DNA of 64,000 bases from Thamnaconus septentrionalis (GCA_009823395.1 CM020505.1:23107629-23171628), one strand, 5' to 3'; shown: positions 36,221-63,976, numbered from the stretch's first letter. Program-made: numbers and translations. The notes: generated by a model from the sequence alone, not told the origin.

Positions 36221-37748
36221 ATGAACTCTCTGGAACAGGCTGAAGGTAACCCAGATAGAGACACTTAAATCATAGCTTCTCTTTACCTACTATTATTTCC
36301 ATTACTATGATTCACATTAGAGCCTGTAGGAGTAAAGCAAAGAGTTTTAAAATCCATGAAGGTGTTCGGTTCATTCCTCAAAAACTAGCCGACGCTCTGA
36401 CGACGCTTAGCATGCTGGCTTGGTTCTGTGTCCGATATTTGGTCCACAAATCTATTTGTAGTTTTAGTTGGCCAGGACTTGGACTTGTAACATATAATCC
36501 TTGTTGTACCAGGATATTTGAGGCAAATTATTAATGTGGACACTCTCGATGTAAATAATTACATTTATCATTAACGTCATGAGTGCCCACCAACGCTTCA
36601 AATCTTACATTGAATAATATGAGTTGAAGCAGAGATTAAAGCCGTTATTCACATCCAGACCCAACTTATGTACTTCTCCCCCCCTCCAGACTTGAAGGCC
36701 TTTGAAAGGAGGTTGACGGAGTATGTCTCCTGTTTGCAACCTGCTACGGGCAGGTGGAGAAGTAAGTAACGGTTGTGATTGTTTATAATTCCATGGAGTA
36801 AATGGCATGCACAGGACGTGTCTTATGTCTTGCTGTCACTGACAATCCTGTTTATTATCATCCATTCATCCATTTTCTATAGCCACTTACTCCTGCACTC
36901 AGGGTGGCGCTGTACATAATTGCTCTTTCTCGCTTTTCGACCCTTTTTTTAGTGATTCTGATCGTCGTGTCCGTCTGTACAGCTACTGGGGCCTGGAACT
37001 GGTTAATCGATCCAGATACACAGAAGGTAAAGGGATAAGTAGACAGACATCGTTAAATTGGTCACTTCTTGCCGAACGAATGGAAGAAGCCCCCCATAGT
37101 TGACATTGTATAAATGTATAATTGTCATGTATTGTGAGAAGGGTCAGCTAAACTTGACAGCTTCTCGTTGAACAGCATTATGGGCACGATCAGTTTTGGG
37201 TTTTTTTTGGGTTTTTTTTTCATTTCCACACATTAATTACCAGCGATGTTTGATGATGGCTAATGTTTCGCTAATGTCATCCTACAGGTCTCTTTCTTTT
37301 CTTCGTTATGGAATCATCCCTTCTTCACGATCAGTTGTATAACTCTTATAGCTCTCTTCTTTGCTGGGATACACAAACGAGTTGTTGCACCATCAATGTA
37401 TCCTTTTGTGCGCCTCAATATTAGAGTCAATGTAAAGTTTGTTCTACTACACTGACATTGCTCACATCCAGTGTGGGAAAAAAGTCACAGCAACCTCACA
37501 GTGACCACACCTTTCTGAGAAAGATTGTTTTTGTTCTCTTCTTTGACCTTTGTTCCCTCAGTATTGCTGCTCGCTGTCGGACAGTTTTAGCAGAATATAA
37601 TATGTCCTGTGATGACGTGAGTGTCCAAACCCTCCAATGATGCAGCCAACTTTCATAAAGCTGTTTACATTCATTTATTCATTTATTCTTTTTGCTCCTT
37701 TATCAGACAGGGAAGCTAATTCTCAAGCCACGACCAAATATCCAATGA
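36221..37748 (+). CDS. cnep1r1: CTD nuclear envelope phosphatase 1 regulatory subunit 1, six coding exons
   Basis: Exons 36221-36245, 36690-36761, 36953-37026, 37288-37397, 37562-37616 and 37707-37748 join in phase to 125 residues. The product matches human CNEP1R1 (TMEM188) from memory almost residue for residue, beginning [17 protein letters not shown] and ending LKPRPNIQ. Two membrane segments are clear (about 33-51 and 69-85). The protein binds and stabilises the phosphatase CTDNEP1 at the nuclear envelope and ER, which dephosphorylates lipin (established for the family). All exons are short, so no long open frame reveals this gene. Intron 4 has a U12-type donor (GTATCCTTTT) and a matching branch site. 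AATAAA signals at 38047 and 38058 end the transcript. Confidence 0.96.
36868..36925 (-). mobile_element. Truncated SINE/LINE tail in cnep1r1 intron 2
   Basis: CATCCATTCATCCATTTTCT followed by ACTCAGGGTGGCGC is the reversed 3' end of the same family seen at 61985-62297 and 46968-47102. Only about 60 bp remain. Confidence 0.6.
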
Positions 37749-38355
37749 ACATCAGCGCCCGGAGGTGATGAGTCAACGTAGCTTATCCGTCCTGACAGCC
37801 ACATGTTGCTGTGTCTGGGTTTGAACAACGTCGAGGCAGAGGTCGTCGTGATTAGATTGCATTTCCCATAAATTAACTGTTAAGCCTTTTAACAATGTCA
37901 GTGTACAGGTGTCATTCTTGAAGCTGCTTATCTGCTCACATGGTCCCTTTTACTGGCTCATGTGAGGCCACGTATTTGTTTCTGTTTCTAATGTGGAGCA
38001 TGCATTTTTATTAAAAATGTCTCTATTTTTTAAGTGTATTTACCTGAATAAATTCTAAATAAATACTTGAAGACTGTCAAAGTGTCCTGGGTTTCAGCCT
38101 CTGGCCTTTCTCTCTCACTGTGTGAGCGTGTTTACGCCCGCCTGATGTTTTACGACAGTATCCCTTGCTTTCTGCTAAAGGGTTCGCTTTACGGCAGAGT
38201 CTTTTCTTCCACATGGCCTCCGCCTGAGCCAGGATGTGAGTGGATTTCAGCAGCAGCCACAGTCTGAACCCGGTGTTTTACTGTCCCGTTACATGTGCAG
38301 ACGCCACTTTGTCCCTCAGTAGAGCAAAAATTAAATAAAAAAAACAATTAAAAAA
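37749..38355 (+). other. cnep1r1 3' UTR and very short gap to heatr3
   Basis: Polyadenylation hexamers occur at 38047-38052 and 38058-38063. Under 300 nt then separate them from the heatr3 ATG, so the heatr3 promoter must lie against or inside the end of the cnep1r1 transcript. No clear TATA or CpG island is seen. Confidence 0.6.
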
Positions 38356-41300
38356 ATGGGCAAAAGCAAGACCACGAAATTCAAACGGCCTCAGTTCAAC
38401 TCGCTCGGACTGCCGGTGAACGCTGTGAAAGAGGCGGACGTCGAAGAAGAGGCGCTCGGCGACGAAAGCTGCCCAGCTGCGGAGTTTCTGGAGAAAGTAC
38501 GACACTTTATATCCGTCAGACACTTGACATTACTCTGACATATATATTTTCGTCATACATTTCATCGCGGGACGATCGCTATCAGTTGTAAATAAAAGTT
38601 GCAGCGTCTTCCCAGTAGCTACGACGACTTGCCGTAGTTAGCCTGCTTCCAAATGTGTGTGTATGTGTGTTTGGGGAAATACGCTGCTACTTGTTTAAAC
38701 GCTCAGCTGAGCTCAGATGTTATTAATACCATCATCACGTCAGTGTCATATTTTAGAAAGAGCGATATGTGTGATGATAGCGGTAATGAACCCCGTCGGT
38801 GTCATTGTGTGGTGCAGTTGCAGAGTCCCTGTGCGGACATGCGGGAGTTTGCGTGCGCCAGCATTTCGCAGGTGGTGCAGCAGACTCACACCATCCCAGG
38901 CTTCCTGCACCGGGACGCCGTCAGGAAACTGGGGCCCCTGTTGCTGGACAGCAGCCTGGCAGTGAGGGAGACCGCCGCTGGAGCGCTCAGGTGGGCCGTG
39001 AACGCATCACAAACCCCCCCTCAACGTCTCGTTATTGTTGTACTGTGTGATGAGCCCCGTCCAGACAGCGAGGTTCAGTCAAACCGTGGGTCACTACATG
39101 CAAGCTGAAAACTGAGCAATGAGACGAAATCATTTCTGTGAGTGTCACCACAAGGGGCACCCCATAAATGTATTTGTACATTTTCCCAATGTGTTGATAC
39201 TTTCTTTCCCCCGTGGTACACTTTCTCGAGGTTGATTCTGGATGGGTGTAGGAGGTATTGACTAGAACACCTTCCATATGATCCTGGTACTCCACCAAGT
39301 CAGTGGTGGATGTCAATGAGACTCGTCACTTCCTTTTTGAATCCTTGGATTTGCCTCAGTATTCAACACATTCACTCTGGGAGTCGTGCACATCAGTTTA
39401 GGAGTCATTGGGTGTTGCTGGCCACCATTTTTGTAGTCTTTGGTGTGAACCAGTCTTGAGCAGGAATATTAAAAAAACAACAACATTTAATTACACTTTA
39501 CTGTGCAAATATTTTAGACAAATAACATTGTATTACATTTTACTGCTTTTTCTATTTTGTTAATATTTTCAACTTTCAAAACCTGCTCAATTGTTTTTAC
39601 TTTACTGTAGAAACATATTTCATTAATGTCTATAGTATTATTATAGGAAAAAATCAATCATGCTTTTTGATGTGAAATTATGTATGTAATATCAAAAGAA
39701 ATTTTGGAGGCTGTTGGTATCATGTTTTTCATAAAAACTGATCATGGCTGTAGCTTTTACACGTTTTATAATTTGCAGACATATTTCTGTCCCCTCCACA
39801 GGGGGAGCCATGCTACCGTCTCAGCATTGTCTGTGCAAAGAAAAGACAGTTTGTGCTTTGTAGTGTTACAACCTATCCAAGACCCCCTCACACACACACA
39901 CAGACACAGCCAATGAGCTTGCTGCGTCTGTCTGGCCAACAGGAACCTGAGTTCATGCGGAGGTCAGGAGGTGTGCGAGGACATGGTGAAGCACGACGTC
40001 ATGACTCCGCTGACCACGCTGCTCAGAGAGGTGAGATCGAGCCCTCTGCTGCTTTTAGCTCACCCCATCACTTTGCTTCCTCTTCATCAGCAGTTGTCAG
40101 AGAACGTCTCCGCACTCTCCACTGCTGGCTACACTGCATGTCGAGGATGCTCTGGATTCCTTAAAAAAAAAGAAAGAAAAAAAAGAAAAAGTCCTGACCC
40201 CATGCTTGTTATTTAAAAACAGGCCCGTAGCCATCAAACAGCAGCTCCGTCAGCTGGTGCCAGAGCTCAGTGTGATGCCTGTTGTCTGCAGTTCAGACCT
40301 CAAGACACATTATCATAATCTAGTAACTTTGTGACTATCTCGGAATAGATTGGTAGATATAGTACCGATAGAGTTTAGACTGGCTGTGGTTCTGCTTTTG
40401 TGTCACCCGTAGCCAAATTGCCGTTTCTTTGTCAGTGCTTTGCAGGTTTCGAATGTACCTCCCCGCCGAAAAAGGAGCAGAAGAACAAGGTGGAGGACGT
40501 GGCCAATGAAGCTGTGAACCTCCTGTGGAATCTGTGGTGAGCTCCGGCGAGGACGCGCAAAGCATTTTTCTCGCCTTCATTAAGATGGCAGAATTGGACA
40601 GGAAACAGATGAGCGCGAGGGCGGCCAAGCCTGCCAGCTGGAGCCCAATCAGTCATTTTTGTGCAAAGGCCACGTGGTGTGTGCAATATGTAGGCCTGTT
40701 TGGCTGACAGTGTTTCCACTGAGCGTGCTCGCTGTTTTCATCCACACACTGCAGCTCAGTCCAAGCAGAAGACACCAACACTCGTGCTGTCAAAATGAAA
40801 ATAAGCTTAATTTTTTTTACCGATGACCCTTCTCCAAGCCATGGCAGAACATTACATTCTCAGTTCGAAGACCTCGATGTGACACTGTCACCTCCTCTAT
40901 CTGTAATTATTTTCACATGTGATTTTCTTTTTTTGCTTCAGTAGCCATCTGTGTCATATTGTGTCGTCCCTCCAGTGAGATCAGCAGCCAGGCGCTCTCC
41001 ATCTTCAACAAGTCGGGTCTCCTCGACGTGGTCGTCCAGTGTCTGGAGCGACACACACACAACGTGGAGCTGGCCATCTCTGCTGGTTGGTTGAAGTAGT
41101 GCACCCTGAACTTACATGTTTACTTGTGCTTGTTACTTATTTTTTGGTGCCCTCGGTGACATCACAAGGGGCTGCCTTCCACATCTATTCATTTGCAGCA
41201 CTCCATCAAAAGTTAAACAACAGAATTGTTGCATAAGCTGCAGTCTCGGATGTCAGATACTCTCGGTCAATAAGAATAAAATCTGACTGCCTTTCTAAAT

Positions 41301-44300
41301 AATCCAGTTTGCCCTGCAACTCATTTGTTTTTGTGCTGAATTAAAACTAGAGGGTTTTCCCCCCATTGTGTGTTGCTGCAGCGCACTGTTTGCACACTGT
41401 GACCGAGGACAACCCCGAGCTACTGTGCAGCCTGAACGCTGCTGTGCTGCGAGTCTTAGAGAGTGTGTTGCTGTCATCTCAGCCAGGCATGGCACACACC
41501 CTCCTCAGGACACTGGCTGCAGGTACGCATTGTCACTTCTTTTTAAATGAATACTGCACACTTGCCGCTCACTGCCGTGTCAAGGGCTTTGAAAGTGACT
41601 CCAGTCAAAGTGCCTCCTGCTCTGCCCCTGAGTCGTGTTCTGCATTGATGAAGTGGCTGTGGTGTGTGTCGCCCCCCTCAGGGACACTGTGGAACATGAA
41701 GGCCAGTCTTCCTGTGGCTCGCCAGGCTCAGACCCTCAATGCAGTGGTGGCCACCTTGTCCAGCTGCCTGGATATGGACGCGGGCACCCTGATACCCGAG
41801 CTCAGACAGGCAGAAGGTCTCAGGAAGACCACAGCTGCTTCAGACTCAGAGGAGCAGGCCGCCGCCGCAGCGGAGCTGCACGAGGAGGTGATGGAGGAGG
41901 AGGAGGAAGCCCCTCCAAACAAGAAGAATGGAAAAGCTGCGAGGACTGACAACGACTTCTCTGACCTCTTACCTGTAAGTGGTCTCACGGTAAAATGTTA
42001 CGTGAACCCAGGGAACTCCAAAGTCAGTGGAGTTACGCAATTCTTAGACCAGGCAGATTATGTAGCTGACATCATTACTCATGCACCTCACTGCCAACTG
42101 ATTAAGATTCTGTATAGATTCCAAAGTCATGTTTGAAGTTATGCAGGGAACCCATATCAAACACACACACATTAGTTCCAAAAAATTAAAAAAAAAAAAA
42201 AAAAAATCCTGTCTTTCAATCCTGTATTAAAAAGTCTGAATATTGAATGTATTTTGTATGTGTTTGTAGATGGTGAAGTCCTGCATTATGTTTTTCATTT
42301 CTCGCATACAGTTAGATATGCTATAGATCCCAGCTCAGTGGTCTAGTGGGAGACTGTCCACACTGAGACTGGCAGGTTGTGGGTTCAGTGCCCGGCCGGG
42401 TCAAACCAAAGACTGTAAAAATGGTCCCCATTGCCTCCCTGCTTGGCACTCAGTATTCAGGGTTGGAATTGGGGGTGTTGGACCACCCAATGATTCCCGG
42501 GCGCAGTACCACTGCTGCCCACCGCTCCCTCAGGGGATGATGGGTCAAATGCAGAGGACAGATTTCGCATCCTTCACGATGTGACAATCACTGAGACTTT
42601 AACTTTAATAAATGAAGCCTGAAGCTTTTATCAATCAAGCTGGTGAAAAATAATTGAATGCCTCATTCCTGAAATTAGAACAACCACAAAAAATGACCAT
42701 AAATCAGTGCTGAAGCAGTATCTGAATCCTCCTGTCTTTTAGCACAATGCCAGTGCATGTCTGCGAGATGAGGTTCAAATCTCAGCACGTTGGTTTTCAG
42801 TTCTTGGAGTGCGAGTGCGGCCGACTGGGCTCCAAAACAATGTGGTGAAGGCGGTGGGGGCTAGATTAAGGACTCAGCGAGGTTCAACCAGAGACCAGAG
42901 CCTGGCTTCCCCCAACGTCTGTCAGCCCCCTGGAATGTCCTTGTAGTGACACACGGCTCCCGACACACCAAAACACATCACAGCCCACTGGCGCTCCAAT
43001 CACTCCCAAGTTTTTGTTTTTTGACTCCACCGCGGCACAGAAAAAAGCCTTTCTTAACAGTTGGCTGGATGATGAGCTCTACTTAAAGTGGCACTCCACT
43101 CACAGAGCAGGTTTGACTCGCATCACTGAGCAAAAAGTCCAATTGGATATGTGAGAATGCACACACACACACACACACACTTTAGACATGAATCCCTGCA
43201 TCAGTCTGCTGAACCCTGGCTGATAACAGTGCAGACACTCATCGTCTCGCTCGGCTGTTGACTCACATGACTCTGTGTGTGTGTGTGTGTGTTTTTGTTT
43301 GTTTTTTGTGTCCAGAGGGCCAAAGAGGAGCTGAGGGAGGCGACCGCCTTGCTGACAGCCCAGCAGATGTCCTTGGAGATCATCGTCAACATGTGCTGCT
43401 CTGATGGTGAGCGTCGCGGGCGCGGGCAGCAGCGCTGACCCCCGGAGGCCACTCTGCCTCGACATTATTTGCTGTGACAACGCCACCCGTATTTCAAAAG
43501 GCGCTTATAACCACAAAAAGCAGACCTATATATATATATATTAAAATATATATGTTTTTCATGGTCACGTGTCCATCCAGACCCGTCCGATGATGAGTGG
43601 GAGGAAGAGTCGAGCAGTGATGAAAGCGATGTGACTCCAGACGGCCTCGGTGACGCAATGTCTGGTCTGATGTCGCCACTGTGTTTGTCAGCAGAGGTTC
43701 ACGGAGCTCTGATCAGCCACAGCATCCCTGAAAAGGCAAATAATGCCAGAGGAAAAGCCCTTACATAATGTTAAAGTGTCTGTAGTCTGAGGACCCATGA
43801 TGTCACTTTGTTGAGGATGGTTTTTTTTTTCTCTTATTGAAGGTCCTTAAAAAGACGGACTCGCCCAGAGCAGAGGCAGTCGATGTGTGCCAACAGGACC
43901 CCTCCTGGAGAAGCCTCCTAAAAAAGTAACCTTTTTCACCTCTGTGCACTCTTTAAAGCCAATACAACTTATACATTATCAGCATGAATCCACTCCACTC
44001 TAGTCTGAGCAGTCTCGCTGTCGCCCCCTAGAATGCAGCGTGTGCAGTCGCGGGCGCTGACGTGCCTCCACAGCATCCTCTCCACCATGGACGGCGAGTC
44101 TCTGGGCGGAGCAGCGGCGCTGCAGGGCGCAGCGCAGCACCTGTCCACGCTGGTGTTCGGCGCAGCAGGTGTTGCATTTATATCTTGCATGTCAAGTCCT
44201 CCTGGGTTGTTGACGGAGGAAAGATGACGTGTGAAAGAAATATCTTTAATTCGCTCTCCAACTTTTTGCAGAAATCTCCAAAGATGAGGAGTTCCTGGAG

Positions 44301-45734
44301 GCTGTGATCAGCGCCATGCGCTCTCTGTTACAGCTGATTGCATCCAAAAATATCCCACAGGTACAGAGTGTGCAACAGCCTCATGTTATCTTCCTTTCAT
44401 TTTAAATGAATTTAGCCAAAATGGCAGTTTAGGTCGCCTGAATAGGTTGAGTTTCCAAATGTTGTTGCTATTTTTGTTTCTCCTGGTGTGCGCTATTGTC
44501 AGACATCCTGCCTGCAGATGATCTCGTGAAGTTGTGTCATTTGGTGTTCATTTTAAACAGGGGCCATGAGAGAGCTCCTGCCTTGCTGCAGAGCTCCAGG
44601 TTCCCAATAAAAGGGATAAATACAAGGCCAGTTAAGATGAATGGGTGTCTTGCACCTGGAAATGGGCAACTTAGTTCCCCTTTTTTTTTAAAATAATGCT
44701 TTTTATTTTGTTTATTGCTACACAATAGATTTTAATAGCCAGATTATTTAATAGGCAAATTGACATGATTGATAATAGACTAACCAATAAAACATGACGG
44801 TAGGATTTGCAGTGCAACAAATGCTTGATAAAAGACATGGAAAATATGTTGATTTGCATAAGAGGAAATAATTTCCAGCCAAGAGAAACATCATCTGTGT
44901 GTTTTTGAAACGTAAACGTGTGTGACGGACTCGTTTTGCTTCGGCTGCAAGGGTGTCATATAATCCCACATAATCAAATAATGGCAGAGCCACTGTGTGG
45001 CATGGCATCAGAATCATTCAATAAATGGAATCAGCTCTTCTGGAAAGATTGGAAATCAAACCGCCTGCTTAGACAAACCTCGTAGAGCTAGTTTAGTAAA
45101 TTTGCATGTGTTTGTGTTGCTGTTTTTGCCAGTGTATGACCCCCCAGCAGCTAATGAGCCTGAGCGAAGCCGGCACCCGCTGCGAGGTTGTCAGCGTTCG
45201 GGTCAACGCCGTGGCCATTCTGGGAATCACTGGCAGCACTCTGGCCAAAGAGAAGGGCACCGCCACAACCCTTCAGGTAACATTCGCCTCTCTCCTCCTC
45301 TGTCTGCGTGTGTGCCAGTGTGTGTTCTCCATCTAAGAACGTGCGTGGCTGCAGATGATTGGGAGCGCTCTGCTCCAAGTGGCCACTCGGGATGCTGACC
45401 TGGTTGTGAACGGGGAAGCCCTGGATGCCCTGTTTGATGTCTTCGCTGATGGAGACGAGGCTGAGACGGCTGCGAAAAACATTCAGTTGCTACCTGCACT
45501 GAAGGCACTTCAACCAGTCTTTAAGGCCAAGGTATTAAATTAATAGTTATTGTTTTAGTTGAGAAACTGTTTCATTTAATGTGTACATGTCTAACATTTT
45601 TTCCCCCCCACTTTGATTAGATACGGAAAGAAGGCAGAGGAAAGTACAGCCCCCAGCAGCTTTGTGTGCTTGATAACATCAAAGTCAACCTCAGAAGATT
45701 CATCGGATATCTGGAGAAGGTGATGAAAAAATAA
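38356..45734 (+). CDS. heatr3: HEAT repeat-containing protein 3 (Syo1 homologue), fifteen coding exons
   Basis: Exons 38356-38496, 38818-38990, 39943-40030, 40436-40536, 40976-41085, 41382-41522, 41682-41974, 43316-43406, 43581-43735, 43843-43925, 44032-44168, 44272-44360, 45133-45276, 45355-45531 and 45621-45734. Total 2037 nt, 678 residues, against about 680 in human. Every phase agrees. The N-terminus [14 protein letters not shown] is basic like human HEATR3. ARM/HEAT helices fill the rest, interrupted by an acidic linker (about 315-345, EEVMEEEEE, exon 7) and a second acidic stretch [17 protein letters not shown] (exon 9). The yeast relative Syo1 carries ribosomal protein L5 (uL18) with L11 into the nucleus, and human HEATR3 serves uL18 import (established). 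Oddities: intron 9 starts GC rather than GT; exon 5 has a weak GTTGGT donor; a TG/T tract touches exon 8. Confidence 0.96.
42328..42612 (+). mobile_element. tRNA-derived SINE in heatr3 intron 7
   Basis: The head has an A-box-like TGGTCTAGTGGG and a B-box-like GGTTGTGGGTTCAGTGCC. The body holds GGTTGGAATTGGGGGT, TGATTCCCGGGCGC and GATGGGTCAAATGCAGAGG, and the end GTGACAATCACTGAGACTTTAACTTTAA. This is the common fish SINE layout. It is nearly full length. Confidence 0.82.
43161..43292. repeat. (AC)10 and (TG)9 pair before heatr3 exon 8
   Basis: AC repeat 43161-43180 and TG repeat 43274-43291, followed by a T-rich stretch and the CAG acceptor of exon 8 at 43313-43315. The two repeats are complementary and about 93 nt apart. 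Confidence 0.9.
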
Positions 45735-46967
45735 AGACTTTGAGTTTTTGGTTTACATTTCTTTCTATTGTAACCTGTGTGACTTGGGTGCATGAACTAT
45801 CAAGATCCATGGATGGACCAGAATCTGGTTGTTGAACTGCCATATGTTTAATATATGCTTGTAAACCATTATTTGTTTTTTTTTTTTTTTTTTTTTTTTT
45901 GTTTTTTAAGTTTCATTGTTCATATAATCTTAGTTTTCATTGTGACAAGAGATGAAAATAATATTGTGATAAGATCAGAAAAGAGTTGCCATGTACTTCA
46001 AGCAGAGGAAGTTGGATGTCATTTACTGCATGTTGCAGTACACAGGGCTTTTTTCTCATTCTCCCTCGCTTGCTGTGTCATTCACTGAGCTTTAAGAAAG
46101 TAAAATTTGTTGTCAGGAAGGTGTTTTTCTTTCATGCTAATAAATTTATAATTTGGTTTTGAGCAAGTGGCTCACTTGAAATGGGAAACAGTTGATTTGT
46201 TGTTTCTGTAATTTAACAAATTGGAAAGAATTTGCTTGTTTACTACGAGGGATGAAAATTATATTTTAGAAAAAATATTTTGGTCTGTCTAACAACCCAT
46301 TTCTCTTGTTTTAGCTCAGTCTTTGAAATCATTTCTCAGCATTAGTTCCAAGGACTGCTCAAGGAGGAAACATGCAGGGGTGATTTTGCAGTGCAACAGG
46401 CACAAAGGTTTCTTCAGTGCATACATGTGGTAACATAAACTCACCAGCACAACTGGCTGTGACATTGTTCAAATCTGTCACGGGGCCCAGCTTTAAGACT
46501 GTTGAGGTTTGGTTGTGTCATTTTTCAAACCAAGATTCTTCATAACAAATGGTGCATTTGTTATGTTCTTACAATTTTGGAAACTGTCAATAAAACTGTA
46601 TAACAGAATTGGGGAAAAAAAACCTTTCTGAGATATATTTGTCTTGAGAATATTACAATGTCAACAGTGAGAAAAGGCCTCTTTTTGAAATAAATGGATA
46701 CCTTCAGATTTTATGTGTTCAGTGTGGCTTCTTTTCATGATTACTTCTGACATAATTACTTGTATTTGTTTTCATTTTTTAGTTTTTGTATCCCCATATC
46801 AAAATTATCAAGAGTTTTGTATAAAATATCTGGCTTTGAGTTTGCCATATTCAAGATGGATCGGAGTTGAGGTAATTATTTTGGAATAATAAAAAAAAAA
46901 AACATGCTCATTATTGTCTGTTTAAAAGAAAGAAATTCTGTTGAAAGTAATTTACTTATTATTGTTG
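45735..46967 (+). other. heatr3 3' UTR and spacer
   Basis: AT-rich, with a T24-like homopolymer at about 45877-45900. AATAAA hexamers lie at 46139-46144, 46589-46594 and 46689-46694. The last is followed by GT-rich sequence and looks the best supported end. No further exon is seen. Confidence 0.5.
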
Positions 46968-47102
46968 TCCTGTGATGAACTGGCGACTTGTCCGGTGTGT
47001 CACCCTGCCTTTGTCCTATGACAGTTGGTAGATGCTCCAGCAGAGCCTTGCAACCCTGAGAGCCGGAGGAAGACTGTATGGAAAACGGATGGATGGATGG
47101 AT
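46968..47102 (+). mobile_element. Fish LINE/SINE 3' tail ending in GGATGGATGG
   Basis: CTGTGATGAACTGGCGACTTGTC, followed by a GTGTGTCACCCTGCC stretch, GATGCTCCAGCAG and a (GGAT)n end, is the standard tail of a very common teleost family. 5' truncated. Confidence 0.7.
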
Positions 47103-47800
47103 AGTTGCTGCGCTTAAAGTGGAGCTATTTGAACGATGCTGCTGTGTAGTTTAATATCAAAGTGGAAGATATTTTAGAGGGAAATTATTTTTGAGTACCT
47201 CAGCCTTGGAGTCACTGTACAGGACATTTTCAGTGTAGAGAAAAATAAAAATGTTAAAAATTACATTGTTACTGGTATTAAACGTGCAAACATCCAATGA
47301 TGGCTCACAGATAATAACTACAGTATAAGCAATGATGTTTTGGTTGTGGTGCAAAAATACTATAGCATTGAGACTACCAAAGCTTTTTATTTTTGCAAAG
47401 ATATCAACACATTTATCGTTTTATTAATGGCAAAACTATAATTTTTACTTTTTACTTAAGTCCGTTTTAGAACAACTTTCTTACGTTTACTTCAGAAAAT
47501 GAGTTGAATCAGTACTTTTACTTTTACATAAATATTTTTTTTTTTGACAAGAACCCATACTGGGATAATTTAAATACTTTTGTCACCTCTGGTAATGTCG
47601 TGTGATGTGTTGCAAGAATATATAATGCAGATTGTTGTAGAATGTGCTGAAAAGTATTTCCAGTATCAACCAGAGAGATAATAGTAAAAGATAATGAGAT
47701 TATGGTGTAACTAATTGCATTTGGCACCGCAATAAACCACATTTACAGCGTCGTCCTGTTAATTCCCTGGGCTTCTCAACTTGAGAAAATAAATCAGACT
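47103..47800. other. AT-rich spacer before tent4b
   Basis: No exon, repeat family or RNA gene recognised. Composition changes sharply to GC-rich at about 47860 where the tent4b promoter begins. Confidence 0.5.
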
Positions 47801-47802
47801 TG

Positions 47803-48324
47803 GTTACGTAACTCAAGCTAGTTCGTCTGTTACGTAACAGTCGTGTCTCCGCCTCTTTCAAACGCCCCGCGCATGCGCAGTGCGCACGTACGCTCCGCCA
47901 TTGAGAGAGGCAGGGACGGGGAGGCGAGGGTCAGACAGCAGGCACCTCGGCAGCCAACGGCTACACGTTTCCTCGCTCTCTCGGCATTTCTACCCTCGAC
48001 TCGGGCTACCGTTTTGTGACAACGTCGCCTTTTCCCGTGAATGACAACTGCGCTTAGCATCGCCGTCGGCAACCGGGGGGGTGGCGCGCGGTTCGGAAAT
48101 TGTTCGAAGTGAGCGAGCAGCGGAGGAGCTCGGGAGAAAAAGAGGCAGCCAGCGAGGCTAGCAGCTGAGCTAAGGTTAGCCAGCGGGCTAGCTGCAGGCT
48201 AGCTGCGGGCTAACTGCTCACTAGCGGAGCTGCTGCACTGCTCGGTGCTGCTGCTACTGGTGGTGGTGGCGGCGGGGCGGGCGGGGAGCAGGAGCGGGGG
48301 GCGCTGTGCCTACAGCTTCGTTTG
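47803..48324 (+). promoter_or_regulatory. tent4b: tent4b CpG promoter with paired D-box palindromes and NRF1 site
   Basis: Two perfect GTTACGTAAC palindromes (47803-47812 and 47829-47838, 26 bp start to start) fit the PAR-bZIP/NFIL3 consensus. About 30 bp on, CGCGCATGCGCAGTGCGCAC contains a perfect NRF1 element, followed by CGCCATTG, a YY1-like CCAT core. A GC-rich 5' UTR with GCTAGC-rich repeats (about 48150-48215) and GGTGGTGGTGGCGG follows. The start site is not fixed. Confidence 0.6.

Positions 48325-63976
<15,652 letters not shown>

Noticed and set aside
40442..40447. The TTTGCAG|GTTTCG acceptor for heatr3 exon 4
   Set aside because: Phase fails after exon 3. The acceptor TTTGTCAG at 40435 keeps frame and gives CFAGFECTS, matching the human CSAGLDSNE region.
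41975..42136. Extension of heatr3 exon 7 as an alternative C-terminus
   Set aside because: The open stretch is read-through past a strong GTAAGT donor. The added residues match nothing and the next homologous exon follows in phase.
42328..42400. A genuine tRNA gene at the A/B-box region, and likewise near 62260
   Set aside because: Box motifs are present but no cloverleaf or acceptor stem closes, and both continue into SINE bodies.
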